Of a stretch of 64,000 bases of DNA, positions 16,879 through 30,055 are shown one piece after another. Below the pieces are notes generated by a model. That model saw nothing but the letters and a program-made list of their open reading frames with translations, was not told the DNA's origin and made no database searches. Position 1 is the stretch's first letter; each line of letters begins with the position of its first letter. Source of the stretch: Cyrtodaria siliqua (taxonomy: Eukaryota; Mollusca; Bivalvia; Adapedonta; Hiatellidae); NCBI GenBank assembly GCA_037043455.1, contig JAWPHD010008248.1, forward strand, positions 1-64,000, read 5' to 3'. The position numbers were made by a program, and so were the translations under genes.

Positions 16879-19800
16879 CAATAATGTACCCACCAGATAA
16901 CAAGGACCATACTTGATACAATCTAAATAATGTACCCACCAGATAATAAGGACCATACTTGATACAATCTAAATAATGTACCCACCAGATAACAAGGACC
17001 ATACTTGATACAATCTAAATAATGTACCCACCAGATAATAAGGACCATACTCAATACAATCTAAATAATGTACCCACCAGATAACAAGGACCATACTTGA
17101 TACAATCTAAATAATGTACCCACCAGATAATAAGGACCATACTTGATACAATCTAAATAATGTACCCACCAGATAACAAGGACCATACTTGATACAATCT
17201 AAATAATGTACCCACCAGATAATAAGGACCATACTCAATACAATCTAAATAATGTACCCACCAGATAACAAGGACCATACTTGATACAATCTAAATAATG
17301 TACCCACCAGATAACAAGGACCATACTCAATACAAGCTAAATAATGTACCCACCAGATAACAAGGACCATACTTGATACAATCTAAATAATGTACCCACC
17401 AGATAATAAGGACCATACTTGATACAATCTAAATAATGTACCCACCAGATAACAAGGACCATACTTGATACAATCTAAATAAATACAATCTAAATAATGT
17501 ACCCACGAGATAACAAGGACCCTACTCAATACAATCTAAATAATGTACCCACCAGATAACAAGGACCATACTTGATACAATCTAAATAATGTACCCACCA
17601 GATAATAAGGACCATACTTGATACAATCTAAATAATGTACCCACCAGATAACAAGGACCCTACTCAATACAATCTAAATAATGTACCCACCAGATAACAA
17701 GGACCATACTTGATACAATCTAAATAATGTACCCACCAGATAATAAGGACCATACTTGATACAATCTAAATAATGTACCCACCAGATAATAAGGACCATA
17801 CTTGATACAATCTAAATAATGTACCCACCAGATAACAAGGACCATACTTGATACAATCTAAATAATGTACCCACCAGATAATAAGGACCATACTTGATAC
17901 AATCTAAATAATGTACCCACCAGATAACAAGGACCATACTTGATACAATCTAAATAAATACAATCTAAATAATGTACCCACCAGATAACAAGGACCATAC
18001 TTGATACAATCTAAATAATGTACCCACCAGATAATAAGGACCATACTTGATACAATCTAAATAATGTACCCACCAGATAACAAGGACCATACTTGATACA
18101 ATCTAAATAAATACAATCTAAATAATGTACCCACCAGATAACAAGGACCCTACTCAATACAATCTAAATAATGTACCCACCAGATAACAAGGACCATACT
18201 TGATACAATCTAAATAATGTACCCACCAGATAATAAGGACCATACTTGATACAATCTAAATAATGTACCCACCAGATAATAAGGACCATACTTGATACAA
18301 TCTAAATAATGTACCCACCAGATAACAAGGACCATACTTGATACAATCTAAATAAATACAATCTAAATAATGTACCCACCAGATAACAAGGACCCTACTC
18401 AATACAATCTCAATAATGTACCCACCAGATAACAAGGACCATACTTGATACAATCTAAATAATGTACCCACCAGATAATAAGGACCATACTTGATACAAT
18501 CTAAATAATGTACCCACCAGATAACAAGGACCATACTTGATACAATCTAAATAATGTACCCACCAGATAATAAGGACCATACTCGATACAATCTAAATAA
18601 TGTACCCACCAGATAACAAGGACCATACTTGATACAATCTAAATAATGTACCCACCAGATAATAAGGACCATACTTGATACAATCTAAATAATGTACCCA
18701 CCAGATAACAAGGACCATACTTGATACAATCTAAATAATGTACCCACCAGATAATAAGGACCATACTCGATACAATCTAAATAATGTACCCACCAGATAA
18801 CAAGGACCATACTTGATACAATCTAAATAATGTACCCACCAGATAACAAGGACCATACTCAATACAAGCTAAATAATGTACCCACCAGATAATAAGGACC
18901 ATACTCAATACAATCTAAATAATGTACCCACCAGATAATAAGGACCATACTCGATACAATCTAAATAATGTACCCACCAGATAACAAGGACCATACTTGA
19001 TACAATCTAAATAATGTACCCACCAGATAACAAGGACCATACTCAATACAATCTAAATAATGTACCCACCAGATAACAAGGACCCTACTCAATACAAGCT
19101 AAATAATGTACCCACCAGATAATAAGGACCATACTCGATACAATCTAAATAATGTACCCACCAGATAACAAGGACCATACTTGATACAATCTAAATAATG
19201 TACCCACCAGATAACAAGGACCATACTTGATACAATCTAAATAATGTACCCACCAGATAACAAGGACCCTACTCAATACAAGCTAAATAATGTACCCACC
19301 AGATAATAAGGACCATACTCAATACAATCTAAATAATGTACCCACCAGATAATAAGGACCATACTTGATACAATCTAAATAATGTACCCACCAGATAACA
19401 AGGACCCTACTCAATACAATCTAAATAATGTACCCACCAGATAATAAGGACCATACTTTATACAATCTAAATAATGTACCCACCAGATAACAAGGACCAT
19501 ACTTGATACAATCTAAATAAATACAATCTAAATAATGTACCCACCAGATAACAAGGACCCTACTCAATACAATCTAAATAATGTACCCACCAGATAACAA
19601 GGACCATACTTGATACAATCTAAATAATGTACCCACCAGATAATAAGGACCATACTTGATACAATCTAAATAATGTACCCACCAGATAACAAGGACCATA
19701 CTTGATACAATCTAAATAATGTACCCACCAGATAACAAGGACCATACTTGATACAATCTAAATAATGTACCCACCAGATAATAAGGACCATACTCAATAC

Positions 19801-20147
19801 AATCTAAATAATGTACCCACCAGATAACAAGGACCCTACTCAATACAAGCTAAATAATGTACCCACCAGATAATAAGGACCATACTCAATACAATCTAAA
19901 TAATGTACCCACCAGATAACAAGGACCATACTTGATACAATCTAAATAATGTACCCACCAGATAACAAGGACCATACTTGATACAATCTAAATAATGTAT
20001 CCACCAGATAACAAGGACCATACTCAATACAATCTAAATAATGTACCCACCAGATAACAAGGACCCTACTCAATACAAGCTAAATAATGTACCCACCAGA
20101 TAATAAGGACCATACTCAATACAATCTAAATAATGTACCCACCAGAT

Positions 20148-21108
20148 CATAAGGACCATACTTGATACAATCTAAATAATGTACCCACCAGATAATAAGG
20201 ACCATACTCAATACAATCAAAATAATGTACCCACCAGATAATAAGGACCATACTTGATACAATCTAAATAATGTACCCACCAGATAACAAGGACCATACT
20301 TGATACAATCTAAATAATGTACCCACCAGATAATAAGGACCATACTTGATACAATCTAAATAATGTACCCACCAGATAATAAGGACCATACTTGATACAA
20401 TCTAAATAATGTACCCACCAGATAACAAGGACCATACTTGATACAATCTAAATAATGTACCCACCAGATAATAAGGACCATACTTGATACAATCTAAATA
20501 ATGTACCCACCAGATAATAAGGACCATACTTGATACAATCTAAATAATGTACCTACCAGATAACAAGGACCCTACTCAATACAATCTAAATAATGTACCC
20601 ACATGATAACAAGGACCATACTTGATACAATCTAAATAATGTACCCACCAGATAACAAGGACCATACTCAATACAAGCTAAATAATGTACCCACCAGATA
20701 ATAAGGACCATACTTGATACAATCTAAATAATGTACCCACCAGATAATAAGGACCATACTTGATACAATCTAAATAATGTACCCACCAGATAACAAGGAC
20801 CATACTTGATACAATCTAAATAATGTACCCACCAGATAACAAGGACCCTACTCAATACAATCTAAATAATGTACCCACCAGATAACAAGGACCATACTTG
20901 ATACAATCTAAATAATGTACCCACCAGATAATAAGGACCATACTTGATACAATCTAAATAATGTACCCACCAGATAATAAGGACCATACTTGATACAATC
21001 TAAATAATGTACCCACCAGATAACAAGGACCATACTTGATACAATCTAAATAAATACAATCTAAATAATGTACCCACCAGATAACAAGGACCCTACTCAA
21101 TACAATCT
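20148..21108. repeat. Higher-order marker module, copy 4
   Basis: It starts 4230 bp after copy 3 (90 full plus 6 truncated monomers). The 960-bp spacing is retained and it carries the CACATGATAAC variant. Confidence 0.85.
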
Positions 21109-22937
21109 CAATAATGTACCCACCAGATAACAAGGACCATACTTGATACAATCTAAATAATGTACCCACCAGATAATAAGGACCATACTTGATACAATCT
21201 AAATAATGTACCCACCAGATAACAAGGACCATACTTGATACAATCTAAATAATGTACCCACCAGATAATAAGGACCATACTCAATACAATCTAAATAATG
21301 TACCCACCAGATAACAAGGACCATACTTGATACAATCTAAATAATGTACCCACCAGATAATAAGGACCATACTTGATACAATCTAAATAATGTACCCACC
21401 AGATAACAAGGACCATACTTGATACAATCTAAATAATGTACCCACCAGATAATAAGGACCATACTCAATACAATCTAAATAATGTACCCACCAGATAACA
21501 AGGACCATACTTGATACAATCTAAATAATGTACCCACCAGATAACAAGGACCATACTCAATACAAGCTAAATAATGTACCCACCAGATAACAAGGACCAT
21601 ACTTGATACAATCTAAATAATGTACCCACCAGATAATAAGGACCATACTTGATACAATCTAAATAATGTACCCACCAGATAACAAGGACCATACTTGATA
21701 CAATCTAAATAAATACAATCTAAATAATGTACCCACCAGATAACAAGGACCCTACTCAATACAATCTAAATAATGTACCCACCAGATAACAAGGACCATA
21801 CTTGATACAATCTAAATAATGTACCCACCAGAGAATAAGGACCATACTTGATACAATCTAAATAATGTACCCACCAGATAACAAGGACCCTACTCAATAC
21901 AATCTAAATAATGTACCCACCAGATAACAAGGACCATACTTGATACAATCTAAATAATGTACCCACCAGATAATAAGGACCATACTTGATACAATCTAAA
22001 TAATGTACCCACCAGATAACAAGGACCATACTTGATACAATCTAAATAATGTACCCACCAGATAACAAGGACCATACTCAATACAATCTAAATAATGTAC
22101 CCACCAGATAACAAGGACCATACTTGATACAATCTAAATAATGTACCCACCAGATAATAAGGACCATACTTGATACAATCTAAATAATGTACCCACCAGA
22201 TAACAAGGACCATACTTGATACAATCTAAATAATGTACCCACCAGATAATAAGGACCATACTCAATACAATCTAAATAATGTACCCACCAGATAACAAGG
22301 ACCATACTTGATACAATCTAAATAATGTACCCACCAGATAACAAGGACCATACTCAATACAATCTAAATAATGTACCCACCAGATAATAAGGACCCTACT
22401 CAATACAATCTAAATAATGTACCCACCAGATAACAAGGACCATACTTGATACAATCTAAATAATGTACCCACCAGATAACAAGGACCATACTTGATACAA
22501 TCTAAATAATGTACCCACCAGATAATAAGGACCATACTCAATACAATCTAAATAATGTACCCACCAGATAACAAGGACCCTACTCAATACAAGCTAAATA
22601 ATGTACCCACCAGATAATAAGGACCATACTCAATACAATCTAAATAATGTACCCACCAGATAACAAGGACCATACTTGATACAATCTAAATAATGTACCC
22701 ACCAGATAACAAGGACCATACTTGATACAATCTAAATAATGTACCCACCAGATAACAAGGACCCTACTCAATACAAGCTAAATAATGTACCCACCAGATA
22801 ACAAGGACCATACTCAATACAATCTAAATAATGTACCCACCAGATAACAAGGACCCTACTCAATACAAGCTAAATAATGTACCCACCAGATAATAAGGAC
22901 CATACTCAATACAATCTAAATAATGTACCCACCAGAT

Positions 22938-23898
22938 CATAAGGACCATACTTGATACAATCTAAATAATGTACCCACCAGATAATAAGGACCATACTCA
23001 ATACAATCAAGATAATGTACCCACCAGATAATAAGGACCATACTTGATACAATCTAAATAATGTACCCACCAGATAACAAGGACCATACTTGATACAATC
23101 TAAATAATGTACCCACCAGATAACAAGGACCATACTTGATACAATCTAAATAATGTACCCACCAGATAATAAGGACCATACTTGATACAATCTAAATAAT
23201 GTACCCACCAGATAACAAGGACCATACTTGATACAATCTAAATAATGTACCCACCAGATAATAAGGACCATACTTGATACAATCTAAATAATGTACCCAC
23301 CAGATAATAAGGACCATACTTGATACAATCTAAATAATGTACCTACCAGATAACAAGGACCCTACTCAATACAATCTAAATAATGTACCCACCAGATAAC
23401 AAGGACCATACTTGATACAATCTAAATAATGTACCCACCAGATAACAAGGACCATACTCAATACAAGCTAAATAATGTACCCACCAGATAATAAGGACCA
23501 TACTTGATACAATCTAAATAATGTACCCACCAGATAATAAGGACCATACTTGATACAATCTAAATAATGTACCCACCAGATAACAAGGACCATACTTGAT
23601 ACAATCTAAATAATGTACCCACCAGATAACAAGGACCCTACTCAATACAATCTAAATAATGTACCCACCAGATAACAAGGACCATACTTGATACAATCTA
23701 AATAATGTACCCACCAGATAATAAGGACCATACTTGATACAATCTAAATAATGTACCCACCAGATAATAAGGACCCTACTTGATACAATCTAAATAATGT
23801 ACCCACCAGATAACAAGGACCATACTTGATACAATCTAAATAAATACAATCTAAATAATGTACCCACCAGATAACAAGGACCCTACTCAATACAATCT
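22938..23898. repeat. Higher-order marker module, copy 5
   Basis: It starts only 2790 bp after copy 4 (60 full plus 2 truncated monomers), so about 1.4 kb of intermodule satellite is missing relative to the 4.2-kb spacing. The second marker here reads CAATCAAGATAATG, a private substitution. A sixth CATAAGG marker at 26954 has no matching TCTCAATA partner. Confidence 0.85.
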
Positions 23899-26800
23899 CA
23901 ATAATGTACCCACCAGATAACAAGGACCATACTTGATACAATCTAAATAATGTACCCACCAGATAATAAGGACCATACTTGATACAATCTAAATAATGTA
24001 CCCACCAGATAACAAGGACCATACTTGATACAATCTAAATAATGTACCCACCAGATAATAAGGACCATACTCAATACAATCTAAATAATGTACCCACCAG
24101 ATAACAAGGACCATACTTGATACAATCTAAATAATGTACCCACCAGATAATAAGGACCATACTTGATACAATCTAAATAATGTACCCACCAGATAACAAG
24201 GACCATACTTGATACAATCTAAATAATGTACCCACCAGATAATAAGGACCATACTCAATACAATCTAAATAATGTACCCACCAGATAACAAGGACCATAC
24301 TTGATACAATCTAAATAATGTACCCACCAGATAACAAGGACCATACTCAATACAAGCTAAATAATGTACCCACCAGATAATAAGGACCATACTCAATACA
24401 ATCTAAATAATGTACCCACCAGATAATAAGGACCATACTCAATACAATCTAAATAATGTACCCACCAGATAACAAGGACCATACTTGATACAATCTAAGT
24501 AATGTACCCACCAGATAACAAGGACCCTACTCAATACAAGCTAAATAATGTACCCACCAGATAATAAGGACCATACTCAATACAATCTAAATAATGTATC
24601 CACCAGATAACAAGGACCCTACTCAATACAAGCTAAATAATGTACCCACCAGATAATAAGGACCATACTCAATACAATCTAAATAATGTACCCACCAGAT
24701 AACAAGGACCATACTTGATACAATCTAAATAATGTACCCACCAGATAACAAGGACCATACTTGATACAATCTAAATAATGTACCCACCAGATAACAAGGA
24801 CCCTACTCAATACAAGCTAAATAATGTACCCACCAGATAATAAGGACCATACTCAATACAATCTAAATAATGTACCCACCAGATAATAAGGACCATACTT
24901 GATACAATCTAAATAATGTACCCACCAGATAACAAGGACCCTACTCAATACAATCTAAATAATGTACCCACCAGATAATAAGGACCATACTTTATACAAT
25001 CTAAATAATGTACCCACCAGATAACAAGGACCATACTTGATACAATCTAAATAAATACAATCTAAATAATGTACCCACCAGATAACAAGGACCCTACTCA
25101 ATACAATCTAAATAATGTACCCACCAGATAACAAGGACCATACTTGATACAATCTAAATAATGTACCCACCAGATAATAAGGACCATACTTGATACAATC
25201 TAAATAATGTACCCACCAGATAACAAGGACCCTACTCAATACAATCTAAATAATGTACCCACCAGATAACAAGGACCATACTTGATACAATCTAAATAAT
25301 GTACCCACCAGATAACAAGGACCATACTTGATACAATCTAAATAATGTACCCACCAGATAACAAGGACCATACTTGATACAATCTAAATAATGTACCCAC
25401 CAGATAATAAGGACCATACTTGATACAATCTAAATAATGTACCCACCAGATAATAAGGACCATACTTGATACAATCTAAATAATGTACCCACCAGATAAC
25501 AAGGACCATACTTGATACAATCTAAATAATGTACCCACCAGATAATAAGGACCATACTAGATACAATCTAAATAATGTACCCACCAGATAACAAGGACCA
25601 TACTTGATACAATCTAAATAAATACAATCTAAATAATGTACCCACCAGATAACAAGGACCATACTTGATACAATCTAAATAATGTACCCACCAGATAATA
25701 AGGACCATACTTGATACAATCTAAATAATGTACCCACCAGATAACAAGGACCATACTTGATACAATCTAAATAAATACAATCTAAATAATGTACCCACCA
25801 GATAACAAGGACCCTACTCAATACAATCTAAATAATGTACCCACCAGATAACAAGGACCATACTTGATACAATCTAAATAATGTACCCACCAGATAATAA
25901 GGACCATACTTGATACAATCTAAATAATGTACCCACCAGATAACAAGGACCCTACTCAATACAATCTAAATAATGTACCCACCAGATAACAAGGACCATA
26001 CTTGATACAATCTAAATAATGTACCCACCAGATAATAAGGACCATACTTGATACAATCTAAATAATGTACCCACCAGATAACAAGGACCATACTTGATAC
26101 AATCTAAATAATGTACCCACCAGATAACAAGGACCATACTCAATACAATCTAAATAATGTACCCACCAGATAACAAGGACCATACTTGATACAATCTAAA
26201 TAATGTACCCACCAGATAATAAGGACCATACTTGATACAATCTAAATAATGTACCCACCAGATAACAAGGACCATACTTGATACAATCTAAATAATGTAC
26301 CCACCAGATAATAAAGACCATACTCAATACAATCTAAATAATGTACCCACCAGATAACAAGGACCATACTTGATACAATCTAAATAATGTACCCACCAGA
26401 TAACAAGGACCATACTCAATACAAGCTAAATAATGTACCCACCAGATAATAAGGACCATACTCAATACAATCTAAATAATGTACCCACCAGATAATAAGG
26501 ACCATACTCAATACAATCTAAATAATGTACCCACCAGATAACAAGGACCATACTTGATACAATCTAAATAATGTACCCACCAGATAACAAGGACCCTACT
26601 CAATACAATCTAAATAATGTACCCACCAGATAACAAGGACCATACTTGATACAATCTAAATAATGTACCCACCAGATAACAAGGACCCTACTCAATACAA
26701 TCTAAATAATGTACCCACCAGATAACAAGGACCATACTTGATACAATCTAAATAATGTACCCACCAGATAACAAGGACCCTACTCAATACAAGCTAAATA

Positions 26801-27750
26801 ATGTACCCACCAGATAATAAGGACCATACTCAATACAATCTAAATAATGTACCCACCAGATAACAAGGACCCTACTCAATACAAGCTAAATAATGTACCC
26901 ACCAGATAATAAGGACCATACTCAATACAATCTAAATAATGTACCCACCAGATCATAAGGACCATACTTGATACAATCTAAATAATGTACCCACCAGATA
27001 ATAAGGACCATACTCAATACAATCTAAATAATGTACCCACCAGATAATAAGGACCATACTTGATACAATCTAAATAATGTACCCACCAGATAACAAGGAC
27101 CATACTTGATACAATCTAAATAATGTACCCACCAGATAATAAGGACCATACTTGATACAATCTAAATAATGTACCCACCAGATAATAAGGACCATACTTG
27201 ATACAATCTAAATAATGTACCCACCAGATAACAAGGACCATACTTGATACAATCTAAATAAATACAATCTAAATAATGTACCCACCAGATAACAAGGACC
27301 CTACTCAATACAATCTAAATAATGTACCCAACAGATAACAAGAACCATACTTGATACAATCTAAATAATGTACCCACCAGATAATAAGGACCATACTTGA
27401 TACAATCTAAATAATGTACCCACCAGATAACAAGGACCCTACTCAATACAATCTAAATAATGTACCCACCAGATAACAAGGACCATACTTGATACAATCT
27501 AAATAATGTACCCACCAGATAATAAGGACCATACTTGATACAATCTAAATAATGTACCCACCAGATAACAAGGACCATACTTGATACAATCTAAATAATG
27601 TACCCACCAGATAATAAGGACCATACTTGATACAATCTAAATAATGTACCCACCAGAAAACAAGGACCATACTTGATACAATCTAAATAAATACAATCTA
27701 AATAATGTACCCACCAGATAACAAGGACCATACTTGATGCAATCTAAATA

Positions 27751-30055
27751 AATACAATCTAAATAATGTACCCATCAGATAACAAGGACCATACTCGAAA
27801 CAATCTAAATAATGTACCCACCAGATAACAAGGACCCTACTCGATACAATCTAAATAATGTACCCATCAGATAACTACTCGAAACAATCTAAATAATGTA
27901 CCCACCAGATAACAAGGACCCTACTCAATACAATCTAAATAATGTACCCATCAGATAACAAGGACCATACTCGAAACAATCTAAATAATGTACCCACCAA
28001 ATAACAAGGACCATACTCGATACAATCTAAATAATGTACCCATCAGATAACAAGGACCATACTCGATACAATCTAAATAATGTACCCATCAGATAACAAG
28101 GACCCTACTCAATACAAGGTAAATAATGTACTCACCAGATAACAAGGACTCTACTCAATACAAGCTAAATAATGTACCCATCAGATAACAAGGACCATAC
28201 TCGATACAATCTAAATAATGTACCCATCAGATAACAAGGACCCTACTCAATGCAATCTAAATAATGTACCCATCAGATAACAAGGACCCTACTCAATACA
28301 ATCTAAATAATGTACCCACCAGATAATTAGGACCCTACTCAATGCAATCTAAATAATGTACCCATCAGATAACAAAGAACCTACTCAATACAATCTAAAT
28401 AATGTACCCACCAGATAACAAAGAACCTACTCAATACAATCTAAATAATGTACCCACCAGATAACAAAGAACCTACTCAATACAATCTAAATAATGTACC
28501 CACCAGATAACAAAGAACCTACTCAATACAATCTAAATAATGTACCCACCAGATAACAAAGAACATACTCAATACAATCTAAAGAATGTACCCATCAGAT
28601 AACAAAGAACCTACTCAATACAATCTAAATAATGTACCCATCAGATAACAAAGAACCTACTCAATACAATCTAAATAATGTACCCACCAGATAACAAAGA
28701 ACCTACTCAATACAATCTAAATAATGTACCCACCAGATAACAAAGAACCTACTCAATACAATCTAAAGAATGTACCCATCAGATAACAAAAAACCTACTC
28801 AATGCAATCTAAATAATGTACCCATCAGATAACAAAGAACCTACTCAATACAATCTAAATAATGTACCCACCAGATAACAAAGAACCTACTCAATACAAT
28901 CTAAATAATGTACGCACCAGATAACAAAGAACCTACTCAATACAATCTAAAGAATGTACCTACCAGATAACAAGGACCATACTCAATACAAGCTCGATAA
29001 TGTACCCACCAGATAACAAAGAACCTACTCAATACAATCTAAAGAATGTACCTACCAGATAACAAGGACCATACTCAATACAATCTAAATAATGTACCCA
29101 CCAGATAACAAGGACCATACTCAATACAAGCTCGATAATGTACCCACCAGATAACAAGGACCATACTCAATACAAGCTCGATAATGTACCCACCAGATAA
29201 CAAGGACCATACTCAATACAATCTAAATAATGTACCCACCAGATAACAAGGACCATACTCAATACAATCTAAATAATGTACCCACCATATAATAAGGACC
29301 ATACTCAATACAATCTAAATAATGTACCCACCAGATAACAAGGACCATACTCAATACAATCTAAATAATGTACCCATCAGATAACAAGGACCATACTCAA
29401 TACAATCTAAATAATGTACCCACCAGATAACAAGGACCATACTCAATACAATCTAAATAATGTACCCACCAGATAACAAGGACCATACTCAATACAAGCT
29501 CGATAATGTACCCACCAGATAACAAAGAACCTACTCAATACAATCTAAATAATGTACCCACCAGATAACAAAGAACCTACTCAATACAATCTAAAGAATG
29601 TACCCATCAGATAACAAAGAACCTACTCAATACAATCTAAATAATGTACCCATCAGATAACAAAGAACCTACTCAATACAATCTAAATAATGTACCCACC
29701 AGATAACAAAGAACCTACTCAATACAATCTAAATAATGTACCCACCAGATAACAAAGAACCTACTCAATACAATCTAAATAATGTACCCACCAGATAACA
29801 AAGAACCTACTCAATACAATCTAAAGAATGTACCCATCAGATAACAAAAAACCTACTCAATGCAATCTAAATAATGTACCCATCAGATAACAAAGCACCT
29901 ACTCAATACAATCTAAATAATGTACCCACCAGATAACAAAGAACCTACTCAATACAATCTAAATAATGTACCCACCAGATAACAAAGAACCTACTCAATA
30001 CAAGATAAAGAATGTACCTACCAGATAACAAGGACCATACTCAATACAATCTAAA
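27751..30055. repeat. Diverged edge of the 46-bp satellite
   Basis: The monomer is still 46 bp but belongs to other subfamilies: CCCATCAGATAACAAGG, then mainly CAGATAACAAAGAACCTACT, TCTAAAGAATG and CAAGCTCGATAATG. Substitutions and small indels are far more common than in the core; for example, about 10 bp are missing near 27865. A private pair (AAAAAACCTACT followed by CAATGCAATC) occurs near 28785 and again near 29845, which shows a local duplication of about 1.06 kb within the edge. This is the pattern expected where unequal exchange no longer homogenises an array. Confidence 0.92.

Larger units (their letters stand above)
1..27750. repeat. 46-bp satellite array, homogenised core
   Basis: A head-to-tail array of a 46-bp monomer. 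It begins TCTAAATAATGTACCCACCA, continues GATAACAAGGACC and ends ATACTTGATACAA. Variation is confined to a few positions: AACAAG/AATAAG, CCATAC/CCCTAC, TTGAT/TCAAT/TCGAT/TTTAT before ACAA, and CAATCT/CAAGCT. Rare private variants such as GATCATAAGG and TCTCAATA serve as long-range markers. Spacings between identical markers fit 46n+15m exactly over tens of kilobases, so almost no other indels are present. The array contains no other gene, RNA or mobile element that I can see. Open frames on the minus strand are by-products of the repeat. Whether it is pericentromeric, centromeric or interstitial cannot be told from sequence alone. Confidence 0.97.
834..27760. repeat. 15-bp truncated satellite monomers (dispersed set)
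   Basis: About 32 copies of the 15-bp unit TCTAAATAAATACAA interrupt the 46-bp phase. They lie near 834, 1538, 3624, 4282, 4711, 5645, 7134, 7845, 8317, 8467, 9818, 10289, 10442, 12569, 14109, 14583, 14736, 16820, 17477, 17952, 18109, 18352, 19517, 21050, 21710, 23840, 25050, 25617, 25772, 27256, 27687 and 27747. Each equals a full monomer lacking its central 31 bp, with TAA joined to ATACAA. All share the same junction, so they most likely descend from a single deletion that was spread by block duplication. They act as phase markers for the higher-order structure. Confidence 0.93.

Noticed and set aside
1..24100. Long minus-strand open frames (75-92 codons, MVLVIWWVHYLDCIKYGP type) in the satellite
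   Set aside because: They are translations of the 46-bp repeat. Since 46 leaves remainder 1 on division by 3, a frame cycles through all phases of the monomer and stays open only where variants remove stops. The same peptide recurs at each copy, and there is no gene context.
1..30055. CRISPR-like array
   Set aside because: There are no unique spacers; the whole 46-bp unit repeats. The surrounding DNA is eukaryotic.
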